From NCBI GenBank assembly GCA_001414485.1, contig LLEY01000225.1, positions 1 through 64,000 of the forward strand: a DNA stretch of 64,000 nt, in the 5' to 3' direction. Of this stretch, positions 25,871 to 35,808 are shown piece by piece. The position numbers and the translations under genes are program-made. The DNA is from Calycina herbarum (Eukaryota > Ascomycota > Leotiomycetes > Helotiales > Pezizellaceae). Position 1 is the first letter of the stretch. Each line of letters begins with the position of its first letter. The notes under the pieces are model-generated. The model did not search any database. It was not told the origin of the DNA and saw nothing but the letters and a program-made list of their open reading frames with translations.

Positions 25871-26840
25871 AACTATAGTTAACTTTAGTTATTACTATTA
25901 AGACTTAGTACTAACTGTTTATAGTATTACTATCTATTTATAAGGTTTACGAGAATCTTACTAAAGAGATCTAGGTAGTAAGTAGAGTTTAGAAGAGATA
26001 TATAAACCCTATAGTAAAAGTTCCTGCTACTGAGGCTGCTCGAATTTTCAGCTATATTATATACTATGTTTCCTGCTCTGGTTTGCTTGTACCTCTAGCT
26101 CTAGCTCTAGTCTTAGCTCTAACCGCTAGAGTCGCTGCTGCTACTACTAACTCTAGTCTTAGAGTCCTAGATATGCGACTATCTTAGAGTTAACTAGCTT
26201 TAAAGCAGCCTTGTAATGTAAATGAGTTGCTACGTAGTGTTGAAGGTTTAGTTACCTCTTTAGCTACTCTCTCTAATATCTCTCTCGCTGGCTCTTATAG
26301 TGCTCCTCTTATAAAGCTTAATATTATCTATTCCTAGAAGTCGACGTTGAATAGCAAGCAACCTCTAGCTCTAGTCGCTGCTGAAAAGAATACGAAGAAG
26401 TATGTTACCTCTAAAGACTGAGACGATAATATAGAACCCGATAAGGAGTCTAGAAACGACAGCGCTGGTCCTGTGCTACGGGCATCGAAGTATAAGAAGA
26501 CATTGCTGAAAATGTTAGGAAATTAGATATAGTATTAGTAATGTAGATTATATAGTAGGTAGATAGAGGTGCCTATTTAGCTTTTAGATGTTCTTGTTTA
26601 TTACTATTATAAGTAAGAAGGTTAGTATATATTTATAAAAGTAATAAGCTAGGCTATAAAGTGTGTATAGTTAAGAGGGGGTAGTATAAGAGTTATAAGA
26701 ATAAAGTGTATATTTGAATCTAGGTTAAGGCTATGTAATAACGTGCGAGTGTTATAAGTTCTACTTTCCTAATAGGCGTAGGATAGCTTATAGAGGCTGG
26801 ATAGATAGAGCGTAGAAGGTAAGGGAGTTAGAAAGGATAG
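25871..26840. other. Degraded sequence downstream of the SNF2 relic, function unknown
   Basis: A plus frame can be followed with few stops over about 26030-26690. It is Ala/Leu/Ser rich, then has a more basic end with scattered Cys and Tyr residues that could once have been metal ligands. A purine run AAGAGGGGG lies near 26672-26680. I cannot assign a family. It could be the C-terminal part of the SNF2 gene or part of another retroelement. Confidence 0.35.
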
Positions 26841-27017
26841 GAGACAGTCGAGAATCGCCTGTATTTCTATAGTAGAATAAGCCTAGGCTATATATACTTT
26901 TGAGAATAAATAAGCTATGGACAAGGGTTTGGTATACTAAGAAGCTATAGACAAAGGTTTGTCTGAATATAAGAGTATTATTCTTAATATATATATAAGG
27001 CTCTTAGAACGCTAGTT
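26840..27017 (+). repeat. Repeat segment also present inverted near 5745-5880
   Basis: Blocks such as CAAAGGTTTGTCTGAATATA and GGCTCTTAGAACGCTAG match the reverse complement of 5745-5880 with only transition differences. It lies directly before the 422-bp tandem array. Confidence 0.7.
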
Positions 27018-27990
27018 AAGGAAGTTAACTATAGTTAACTTTGTATATATAAATCGTCTTTTTATTCCTATTATTCTAAGTCTTAGAACTTATTTAATAT
27101 AGATATTTATATAATATATTATAATATAAAGATAAGGTCTCTCTTAAATAAGAGTTAGAGTAGGAAGAACGGATCTAGTAAATTAAAACAAGAATAAAAC
27201 ATATTAGACCTATGTTTTTCTATAGTTAGTTGAAAGCTAATAATCTTTAACTTCTTAATTTTCTAGTATAATATAGTCTAATACTATGAAATATAACTAA
27301 AGGTTAATAAAGATTCTTTTTATAGTAAATAATATAAAGAATACTACTCTAGTGCCGCGAATCTATAAAGCCTATCTTTATAATCTAAAAAGTGGTTCTA
27401 GTTAGAAGTATAGCTTATTACTATAGAGGAAGGTTAACTATAGGAAGTTAAATATAGTTAACTTCGTATATATAAATAGTCTTTTAATTCCTGCTATTCT
27501 AAGGCTTAGAACCTATTTAATATAGATATTTATATAATATATTATAATATAAAGATAAGGTCTTTCTTAAATAAGAGTTAGAGTAGGAAGAATAGATCTA
27601 GCTAATTAAAATAAGAATAAAACGTAATAGACCTACCTTTCTATAGTTAGTTGAAAGCTAATAATCTTTAACTTTTTGATTTTCTAGTATAATATATTCT
27701 AATACTATAGAATATAACTAAAGTTCGATAAAGGTTCTTTTTATAGTAAATAATATTTAAGATACTACTCTAGTACTACGAATCTATAAAGCCTATCTTT
27801 ATAATTTAAAAAGTGGTCTTAGTTAGAAGTGTAGCTTATTACTATAGAGTAAAGTTAACTATAGGAAGTTGATTATAGTCAACTTTGTATATATAAATAG
27901 TCTTTTAATTACTGCTATCCTAAGGCTTAGAACCTATTCTATATAGCTATTTATATAATATGTTATAATATAAAGATAAGGTCTCCCTCT
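27018..27990 (+). repeat. Tandem array of a 421-423 bp unit (about 2.3 copies)
   Basis: The anchor GTATATATAAA recurs at 27043, 27466 and 27887. Each unit starts with a GGAAGTTAACTATAGTTAAC-type palindrome and includes an AT-rich core. The last copy stops after the AAAGATAAGGTCTC block near 27980. A further copy, inverted and split by the gypsy element, lies at 5890-6067 plus 11569-11850. Confidence 0.85.
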
Positions 27991-28161
27991 AATAAGGGGG
28001 CTAATTAGTATACGAGTGCGCCCCGTGGTCTGTACGTTGGCGGGAGAGAAGGAGAGAGAGACTAGCAGCGTACTAAGAAGAGAGAATAGTAAAATATAGA
28101 GAGAGGGATATTCTAAGAGAAGAATGAACGGTAAACAGCGGATTCTACGTCGATTTAGTTC

Positions 28162-28183
28162 TTTTTTTTTTTTTTTTTTTTTT
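28162..28183 (-). repeat. T22 homopolymer, possible retroposon poly(A) tail on minus
   Basis: Twenty-two consecutive T bases. The flanks from 28020 to 28230 are richer in G+C and keep CA/TG, unlike the surroundings. If it is a poly(A) tail, the inserted element would lie to the right and be on minus, but I see no retroposon coding motif there. Confidence 0.5.
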
Positions 28184-28229
28184 CTAAGTCCCGCGTCTGC
28201 CGCTGTGCTAACTCTAACCCGCAGCCACT

Positions 28230-28980
28230 TATAACAAATCTTTATAGTACTTTATTTAGTTAATAACGCGTTGTTTTCAAGTTCTTAGATTACTAAAATA
28301 ATATTAGCTTTTTAAGAAGGTAATTAAACGTTGTAGTATTAAGCTATTATAATTTAAAGGTAGTATATAGTACGCGACGAGGAAAGTAGACGACCTACTT
28401 ATATAGACGACTTACTTATAAAACACGTTATCTAATAATACTATATTATTAGTAGTAATATAACTAAGTTAATATTCTTAGTAAATAATAAGAATAAAAC
28501 TAACTATTTTATTTTATATAAGCTAAGTTATAGCTTAAAATACTATAATATTAAAACTAATTTAGATATTTAACTTCTAAGCTTAATAGACTAGCTAGAG
28601 AGATTACTAGACTATGTCTAACTAGGCTTAAGTAGCTGTTATATATAGTAGACTATTTTAAATACCTCTTAGAAAGTCTTAGCTAAAGTTACTATAGCTT
28701 ATATATATACTATTTCTAAGATATAAGCTCTTATAATCTATTCTAAGAGATTACTTACTAGACTATTACTAACTAGGCTTAAATAAATTATCTTATATAG
28801 TAGAATCTTTAAAATACTTTTTATATATTTCTAGCTTAAGTTATTATAGCTTATATTATAAGACTTAGATAATAACTTTTCTATTTACTACTAGGTATTA
28901 GATTTAAAAGTTAGTCTATATTTATTCTTTCTAGTACTATCTAGACGATTTAATTATATAAATATATACTACTATATCTC
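28230..28980. other. AT-rich RIP-mutated spacer, nothing recognised
   Basis: There is no readable protein and there are no clear terminal repeats. Several TA-rich short repeats occur around CTTATA and AGACTA motifs. Confidence 0.5.
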
Positions 28981-30065
28981 TAACGTAATCTATTACCGAG
29001 CTACGTATATTACCGAGCTACGTACTTTTACTAACTTCTACTACTTTAAAATATAATAAATCAACTATAATAATAGATAAAACTTATTACTCTTCGGATT
29101 CTAATAAGCTAGATATATCTACAAGTTCTTAACAAGTTCGTGTATTATAACTAGTCTTTCTATAAGTACTATAACGTTATATAGTCGAAATCTCTTTCTT
29201 ACGATTTACTCTTCTAAAGCGCTTATCGCGTCGTATCTGCTTATTTACTTCGTCTTAAGCTATAATATCGTATATATCCTTTATAATAAGTATACCTTCT
29301 TAATAGATATAATTCTTTTTAGCTCTATAACGCTTAGAAAGTGCTTTATTTACTACTCGAAGTATACGTAGCTTAGTATTAATAAGAGTTAGTTTATAAG
29401 CTAAACGCTCTATATCTTACTATTACTTATTCTCGATTACCTAGTTAAACTACCTTACTCTTACTACGTTGATTAGTATAAGTAATAACTATTCTAGAAT
29501 AGATTTAACCTATTATAAAGCTAGTCTCGTTAAAGTTATAGAAATCGCTATCTACTATACTATATTTCGCCTATATATTCTCTACTAGTTTAAACCACGC
29601 GCTAATTAACTTAGGATCTTCGTATAAGACTCTTTAAAAGTTATAAACGCGACTAAAACACGTCTTTAGCTCTGGTCGTCGAACTACGAATCGTTCTACC
29701 TAGCGCTTTCTAACGTGTTTTACTCTACGTGTTTTAAGGAGGTAATTCGCTATATCTTCTATATTAACTAGCTAAGGCGAAAACCCTCTAGAATCTCGAT
29801 CGAATATATATCGAATAATTAGGTTTAGTATTACTACGAGAAGGTCGGCTGTTTATTCTAAGACGAAGAGTAGATTTAAGAACTTTATATATTTTTATAG
29901 TGTTTTTATAGCTTAATTTTCGTTTAGATGTTTAAATAGCTTTAATAGCTAATATAATTCGTACTTCTTAAGTTTAGACTTATATTATAGAAGAAGAAAA
30001 CGCGTATTAAAGTAGTAGAGTAGTAAATTCAGTAAAAGTACGTAGCTCGGTAATAGATCACGTTA
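28981..30065 (-). mobile_element. Internally deleted Fot1/pogo (Tc1-mariner) transposon, RIP-mutated
   Basis: The ends are inverted repeats: plus 28981 reads TAACGTAATCTATTACCGAG, and the reverse complement of 30065 inward reads TAACGTGATCTATTACCGAG, differing by one RIP transition. TA target bases flank them. The left end carries an extra copy of ATTACCGAGCTACGTA. On minus, transposase is readable: an N-terminal helix-turn-helix region with GFSPQLVNIEDIANYLL, then VERFVVRRPELKTCFSRVY near 29670-29700, then YNFNETSF (the first catalytic Asp reads Asn) and VVQLGNREQ-type sequence near 29430-29450. The frame then jumps directly to the C-terminal tail (NKALSKRYRAKKNYI, then GILIIKDIYDIIAQDEV near 29230-29300). 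The catalytic core with the second and third acidic residues is missing. Confidence 0.82.
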
Positions 30066-30299
30066 TACTATTTCTTAGATATAAACTATAATAACCTCTT
30101 TATAATATAATAACTTTATAAGCTAAGATACTAGCTACCTTAGAAGTTCTTTCTAGAAACTTATATAAAAAGTTACGCTTTTTATAAGTTACTACTTACT
30201 CTATTACTTTTTTTAGTATTAACTCTACTATCTACTCTATTAGCTATTCTATTAGCTACTCTTTTAATAGTACTAATATCTAGAACTACTAAGAATTAT
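30066..30299. other. AT-rich spacer, nothing recognised
   Basis: RIP-type sequence between the Fot1-like element and the 365-bp duplication. It contains short ACTCTATTAGCTA-type repeats near 30220-30260. Confidence 0.5.
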
Positions 30300-31000
30300 A
30301 GTATTATTAGATATTATAGTACTTTTAGTAGTTAAATATAGTAATCTAAAGTTAAAACTAGTTTTTATTAAGTAATATATCTAATATATATATATGAAGT
30401 TAAGAAAGTAGGTAGTCTTAGAAAGAAACTAGAAAGGATTACTAAGTAGGAACCCGTAACTCTAAACTAATTTAATAAAATAGATATAAGTTTTTAGTAA
30501 AGTCTATCTAAAAGAGTATATAAATTATTATATAAAACCTTATATAAAGTATTTTCTAACTCTTAATCCTATAGTACTTATAGAGTAGTACAAAAGTAGA
30601 TCTATACTATACCTAAACTTGAAACCAAAATCCTATATATTAGGCTTTACTTTACTAAAGGTTATAATATTATTATATAGTATAGTACTTTAAGTAGTTA
30701 AATATACTAATCTAAAGTCAAAATTAGTTTTTATTAAGTATTACGTCTAATGCACGTATTTAAAGTTAAGAAAGTAGGTAGTCTCGGGAGGAACGCGGGA
30801 AGGATTACTAAGCAAGAACACCAACCTTAAACGTAACCCTAAACTAATTCAATAAAATAGATATAAATTTTTAGCTACGCCCATCTGAGAGAGCGTATGA
30901 ATTATAGTATAAAACCTAATATAAAGTATTTTCTAACTCTTAATCTTATAGTACTTGTGGGGTGGTGCAAAAGTAGGCCTGCACCACCCCCCCTGTTTTT
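30300..31000 (+). repeat. 365-bp tandem duplication at the edge of the RIP zone
   Basis: AGTACTTTNAGTAGTTAAAT occurs at 30319 and 30684, and TAAGAAAGTAGGTAGTCT at 30401 and 30767, an offset of 365-366 bp. The inner copy keeps more G+C and CA/TG than the outer copy, so RIP intensity falls towards the gene side. Confidence 0.85.
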
Positions 31001-31021
31001 AGATTACAGGGGGGTGGTGCA
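30957..31021. repeat. GC-rich inverted repeats (hairpin) at the RIP border
   Basis: GGGGTGGTGCA at 30959-30969 is followed by TGCACCACCCCCCCTG (30980) and then, after a 10-11 base spacer, by CAGGGGGGTGGTGCA ending at 31021. The last two form a near-perfect 16-17 bp stem. The units look like Tc1/mariner-type ends (TA-CAGGGG). The outer copy of the duplication carries a RIP-decayed version near 30585. Confidence 0.75.
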
Positions 31022-31511
31022 AATCAAAATCTTGTCGAGAATAAGACTTAGAATAAAACTTAGTAATAGAGGAGTTGAGATAGAAGAGTGATTAAAATAG
31101 TGTAGATAGTAGGTATAAGACTAGCCTGTATAGTTATATTCACCTGTATGATGTTTGGCGGAATCTTCGAGTTCACTCTTGAATCTACTCTTACTAGTAA
31201 AACAACGAAGCGTGGGAATTTGGTTTGTTTAGAAGACTATCTCAAACCGCAGTTCTTACTGCTCGGGCAAACGAAGAGCAAGTGGTGCACTATCTAGTAT
31301 TGAACCTAAGAAACTCAGATCTAAGTTGAAATCTTGCAGTTGCGTGCTTTTTCATATATGAATATCTATCTACTTTGCTATTCATAAACGCCGTACTCGT
31401 AAAAACACTTTTCCAACTTTTCTCCAGCAACATCCTATATCACAGAAAATCCCTTATGACTTCAGGAGATCACTTTCCAAATGAAATTCCCGTCAATAAA
31501 TTCGGTAGTAC
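31022..31511. other. Border region, nothing recognised
   Basis: Composition changes here from RIP type to normal at about 31,100-31,150. No gene or RNA was recognised. It includes the 3' flank of the CAP gene. Confidence 0.5.
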
Positions 31512-32706
31512 TTATGGGGCAGTAACAACAGCTCGTCCAAGCGGTTGACCAATATTATCCCCATACCCACCTCCTACATTCCCCGCACCAAGATAATCAC
31601 AGACGGTATACCAACTAGCAAAAGCCGCCACAGTTCCTAAAAAAGATTTAACCTTTCTCCCTTAACCAGAAAATGCAATTCACTTACCAGCCGGACAGAA
31701 ACTCGTAGCACACCCAACCTGCGAACTCGCCTTCCAAACAACCTGCGAGAAATGTCCCCAAGCACCAAAGTTCGACATATCAGGCGTAGCTTCTCCATAG
31801 TACGAGGGAAGAAACTCTCTCATTTCATGGTTATACCACTGGTGGACGATCTCGGAATCAGTATTGCCCTTTTACGAAGTATGTTTGGGGATAATGAGGC
31901 GGAGCAGGGGTATAAGAGGAGGAAGTGAGCTGGAAGTGGTTTCTCAATCCACCTGAAACAACCCGAAAGAGGAAAAAGAAACTCGGAATTTTACCCACCT
32001 GATTGGTGATTGCGCGGGCGAGGTAGATTTTGTTATCCGCCGCGGCGAAGTTTGGGTCCGAGGAGCCTTCTAGGGCGAGGTTCTGGCCGTAACCTCCGCC
32101 ACCTGGTGTCCTGAGGGGGGTGTTAGTTTGTGATATGTAAAGAGGGGGAAGGGAGACAAACACATCATGTTCGAATTTGCAGCCATCAGCAATAGTTTTA
32201 GCGTAACTCGCTAAATCAGCGTTCCAAGTTGCATCAGGAGCAGAGTGGTTGCTGCGGTGGATATTATGTCGTTGCAACGCCACACTGCTATACGCGGGGT
32301 CAGCGGCTTGTGTGCCAGTGGCGGGTGGTGGAGTGCCTGTCGTGGTGACTGTCGTGGTGCCTGTCGTGGTGCCTTGACCAGGCGAGTTTGTAACAGGCGA
32401 GTCGGCGATCGTGGTGGCCTGGCTGGTTGTTGTGGTAGCCTGGCTGGTTGAGACCGGGTTGACAGTAACTGTTGGTCTAACAGTTATAATTTGTGCTGGC
32501 CCTGATGTTGGTCCTCCCATCAATGGGTTTCCAACTGCTGCTGTAGGCGGAGGTCGAAGTCCTCCGACGGGTCTTCTATCGTACTCCTCGTTGTGCTCGT
32601 AATTTGGACGGTGTCTGACTGGTCCATCTTTGTTTCCTCGGTAGAAGGGAGTAGCTTGGGCGGCATTGGCGAGGACAAGCAGGTTGAGGAGGGTGGAGAT
32701 ATGCAT
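31512..32706 (-). CDS. Secreted CAP/PR-1 (SCP/TAPS) family protein, four exons
   Basis: Exons read minus at 32706-32162, 32110-31999, 31838-31688 and 31636-31512 (stop TAA), giving 310 codons. The start MHISTLLNLLVLANAAQA is a signal peptide. A Pro/Thr/Ser-rich linker follows to about residue 135, with many TTT-type runs likely to be O-glycosylated. The CAP domain begins at ALQRHNIHRSNHSAP, continues with CKFEHD and GGGGYGQNLA, then the signature WGHFSQVVWKAS and VGCATSFC, and ends with a C-terminal CDYLGAGNVGGGYG stretch. The first intron (32111-32161) is 51 nt, in frame and could be retained. The second (31839-31998) is a 160-nt introner-like intron. CAP proteins of fungi are secreted and bind lipids such as sterols. 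The exon joins are my prediction. Confidence 0.88.
31839..31998 (-). mobile_element. Introner-like element: intron 2 of the CAP gene
   Basis: A 160-nt intron with GTGGGT donor and CAG acceptor. The sense strand shares with the introns at 43706-43851 and 47143-47277 a TCCGAGTTT block near the donor. With the F-box intron it also shares TTTCGGGTTGTTT, ACCACTTCC and CAAACATACTTC. With both it shares CAATACTGATTCCGAGA, a block that includes the branch site. The host genes are unrelated. Confidence 0.72.
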
Positions 32707-33597
32707 CTTGAAAGTGATTCTCCAAGAAAGAGAAGGAAGAAAAGGACTTCAAGAAAGAATTCGTTTGCTGAAAGTTTGATCGACCGAGGGATGGTAAATC
32801 GTGTTTACTGCGAACTTGAAGATTCGATTATTGAGACATATCATAACATCTTATACCTAGAAACAAATATCCAAGAGGTTTCGAAACTACATTGTATGAC
32901 AGCTTGATGTTCTGAGAATGAGGCTAAAAGGCCTGGATAGTAGCAAAAGTAGTAAGAAAAACAAGCTCATCGTCAATCAACTCGACTTTATTCCTATTCA
33001 GCTGTATCTTTTAAACTCTCCATGTTCAGCTTCACGTCAAGTTTTAGTGCTAGAAACTTAAGCTCATCGTCAATCATCTCGACAAGCACTTAGTTTAAGA
33101 CCAACTCATCATCACTTTGACGTTTCCATTCCGCTTAAAGAAGAAGAAAAAGCATTGCCCTAGAGTCATCATCATTCCAACGTCATTTCCATTCAGCCCC
33201 CCTTTGAGAAGGCTGATAAAAAAATAATGCCTTGATGTTGAGTCTTAGTGCTGAGCTGAGAAAGAGGAATCGAGAGGGGTTTAGCTCAGCGCTTGCCACG
33301 CTTCCATGAGCCGAACTCTCGACGCACATTGCTACTGTAGCAGCAAAAAGAACAAGAAACCAAAAGTTAAGTTTCAAACGACAGCCAACGTGACAAAATC
33401 TACGGGCAGTCAAAAGGCGATGAAGAGTATCAAAAAATGCCCTCGCTTTCCATTTGGTCGCCTGTAGGTGAAGCCGTGTTGTTCCTAGGTAGTTCCCAAA
33501 GCAGTGCCAGTAGACTCTCACAAGAACTAAAGCTTCCACATTAATTCATTAAATTTCCAAAAAAAATAAAAACATACATACATTCCCCTCCACTTAT
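32707..33597. other. Intergenic region with short direct repeats
   Basis: Upstream of the CAP gene. AAGCTCATCGTCAATCA occurs at about 32964 and 33060. A 118-codon minus frame at 33183-33539 has no recognisable domain and sits in low-complexity sequence, so it is not called a gene. Confidence 0.4.
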
Positions 33598-35808
33598 TCA
33601 TGACCCTTTCTCAAAAAATATCTTCCCACCCCCACTCTCTCCCGTACACCACGGTCTCCCAACGCCACTCCTCTTCCCCACAAACTCAATATGATGCGTC
33701 CAAACAACCCCCCTCTCATGACTCCACCAAAGATCAAGCATGGCATCATCCTCAATCTCCTTCATCAGCTGCTCAATAACAATAGCACCCGCGCGCCAAT
33801 TAGTTTCAAAGCTCTTTTTCCACGCCCCCGCAAGCAGCAGTCGTTCCCTAGGATACGGTCGACGATATCCATGACCGAGTTCCTTATCTTCCTCAGATAA
33901 CTTGAGAAGACCGAAATTGTAGCGCAGATTTGGGGGGAGACAGAAGGCGCTTAGGAGCCCCTTGTGGAGTTGTTCGAAGTTGTAGGTTGCGGGGACGTTG
34001 ATGGTTCGGGTTGTGGATTTGTTACCGTCTGCGTCGAATTTGGAGACGCGGAGACAGTAGCCGTCTGCTGAAAATGAGTCGTCTGGAGATGGTGTTACGG
34101 CCGCGTCATTTTGGTGAGCTGGTGAGGACATGGAATCATCTGAAATCAACTCCGGTGTCGACGGAGTCGCATGGATGTCGGACTCTTCAGAATCTGATAG
34201 AGCCCCAGACTCTGATATAGCTCTCGACTCTGATAGAACTCCTGCCTCCGATATAGAGTCAATTGATCTTGATCTCGCACGGTCAACTGGCAGAATAGGG
34301 GACGAACAAGTTGGCGAGGGACTATCATGCGGTTGAGGTAAATTCACGACTGGAAACGTGCAAGTACCTTCGGACTTGGATTCTAAGTCTGAATCTGAAA
34401 TAAGTTTCCGAGAGTGCTGAGATGCTTGTTGTTTCTTTGTCTCTGTTGTTGGATTCGTTGCAGGAGGCACAATTCTTGAAGCAACGTCACCACTATCGTT
34501 CACCAAATCGTGCTGGGTTTGGCGTGATCCTTGAGATTGATTTGAGTCTCGAGGAGAACGATGAGCCAACTCTGGACCTTCTGGCACTGGCTCTTGCTGA
34601 GTCTGTCGTGGTCCCTGAGATTCATTCAAGTTGTAACGAGAACGATCAACCACTTCTCGAGTTTCTTGCAGGGGCTCTTGCTGAACTTGTCGTGGTCCAT
34701 GAGATTCATCCAAATCCGGACTCGAACGATGATCCAGCTTTCTCGGTTCCGGCTCTAGCAGGGGCGTTTCATTGATCGTAGACATCTCACGAGCTTCAAC
34801 CGAAGGCACCAAAAAAGCTCTTCTGAAAGGTATGCTTCGTCGGCGTTTCAGATTCGGGCGAGGAGTCGGCGTTGGTGTATCTCTTGTGGTGGGCACTGGA
34901 GAAAGAAACCTGAATATCGGCGGTGGGGTCGACGTGCTTCGGTCGGTACGGTGGGGGTTTGAGTCCTGTGAATTTGGAGGCCAGCTCGAAATCTTGATTG
35001 TTGGTTCTGCCGGGTGATTTTCAGGCATCGGGGTAACTGGTGGGACTGAGCAGAAAAGTGGCGGACTTGGTGAGGGAGTTGGAACTGGTCTTTGGTGGAT
35101 TGCAGCCTCTTCCCCTATCGTAGATTCGCCAAATGGATCGTCTTCCATTGCTGGTTGTGCTTCCCCTCCATTTGGGTCATCTTGAGCCCTAGGCGAAATT
35201 CGTTCGTTCTGATGCCCTTGTGGTTTGTTTTCATCCATCCCAACGCGCGGACGACTGTAGGTTTGTGGATCTGTCTGCAAGTTCTGGCGCGTTTTTAACA
35301 TCTTCAACAAATGTGCTGATGGCACAATTCCAGAGCGGGGTTTCCAACTCGGCTGTCCGATCAATCCCCTCTCCTTGCGCAGTGCTGTACCGATTGACTG
35401 CGAGCGCTCCCTCATCTCTTCCGCGTGCGTTTTTTGAGGCGGTAATATCCTCCTTATTTGTTGGGTTCCCTTACGCGTTGGATGGTTCCATACTCTCAAA
35501 CCGTTCGAGTCTGGCCGCCCATGATTTTCAATTTGTACCATATCATTGCCCTGGGTGAGTTTTCGTCTTTTCTCTTGCCTCTCGTCTTCCAAAATATTCC
35601 CATTCGCATCTTTCTCCGCGAGGTGCACTATAGGCGCAGCCGGCTTCTTCTTGTATATTCGAGTTTCAATCTCGACTACCGGTCTTCCACCTGCCCTTGA
35701 TTTGGAGTATGTCTTTAGATTTTTCTGTGCATTTCGGCGGTCGTTCCAACAAGAAGGGTGGCGACGTCGAAACCGTCCGTATCGATCGCGGGGTGCGTTC
35801 TGCGGCAT
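33598..35808 (-). CDS. Large disordered Ser/Pro-rich protein, unknown function
   Basis: A single 736-codon open frame. The first 60 residues are strongly basic (RDRYGRFRRRHPS), consistent with nuclear targeting. The middle (about 230-570) is Pro/Ser/Asp rich and has three degenerate repeats of about 35 residues around HRSSPDLDESHGPRQVQQEP. A Ser-rich run with SISEAGVLSES and AISESGALSDSEESD follows near 520. The last 150 residues look folded: LRVSKFDADGNKSTTRTINV, then a Leu/Phe-rich stretch and WWSHERGVVWTHHIEFV. The C-terminal part vaguely resembles pRiA4b ORF-3-like domains, but I cannot confirm it. Codon use is normal for this genome and there are no RIP signs. Confidence 0.7.
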   Translation of the reverse strand: MPQNAPRDRYGRFRRRHPSCWNDRRNAQKNLKTYSKSRAGGRPVVEIETRIYKKKPAAPIVHLAEKDANGNILEDERQEKRRKLTQGNDMVQIENHGRPDSNGLRVWNHPTRKGTQQIRRILPPQKTHAEEMRERSQSIGTALRKERGLIGQPSWKPRSGIVPSAHLLKMLKTRQNLQTDPQTYSRPRVGMDENKPQGHQNERISPRAQDDPNGGEAQPAMEDDPFGESTIGEEAAIHQRPVPTPSPSPPLFCSVPPVTPMPENHPAEPTIKISSWPPNSQDSNPHRTDRSTSTPPPIFRFLSPVPTTRDTPTPTPRPNLKRRRSIPFRRAFLVPSVEAREMSTINETPLLEPEPRKLDHRSSPDLDESHGPRQVQQEPLQETREVVDRSRYNLNESQGPRQTQQEPVPEGPELAHRSPRDSNQSQGSRQTQHDLVNDSGDVASRIVPPATNPTTETKKQQASQHSRKLISDSDLESKSEGTCTFPVVNLPQPHDSPSPTCSSPILPVDRARSRSIDSISEAGVLSESRAISESGALSDSEESDIHATPSTPELISDDSMSSPAHQNDAAVTPSPDDSFSADGYCLRVSKFDADGNKSTTRTINVPATYNFEQLHKGLLSAFCLPPNLRYNFGLLKLSEEDKELGHGYRRPYPRERLLLAGAWKKSFETNWRAGAIVIEQLMKEIEDDAMLDLWWSHERGVVWTHHIEFVGKRSGVGRPWCTGESGGGKIFFEKGS

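Noticed and set aside
28162..28980. LINE or SINE ending in the T22 tract
   Set aside because: No reverse transcriptase or endonuclease motif and no target duplication were seen, so it is kept only as a finding.
30897..31091. 64-codon open frame over the GC-rich hairpin
   Set aside because: It is produced by the repeat units and hairpin and has no protein-like composition.
1..31100. CRISPR-like array or prokaryotic elements
   Set aside because: The repeats found are tandem duplications, LTRs and a telomere. There are no spaced identical repeats with unique spacers, and the window is eukaryotic.
33183..33539. 118-codon minus frame
   Set aside because: No domain, low-complexity flanks with direct repeats, and no splice or promoter support.
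34422..34775. 117-codon plus frame with internal repeats
   Set aside because: It is the reverse shadow of the repeated part of the disordered-protein gene on minus.
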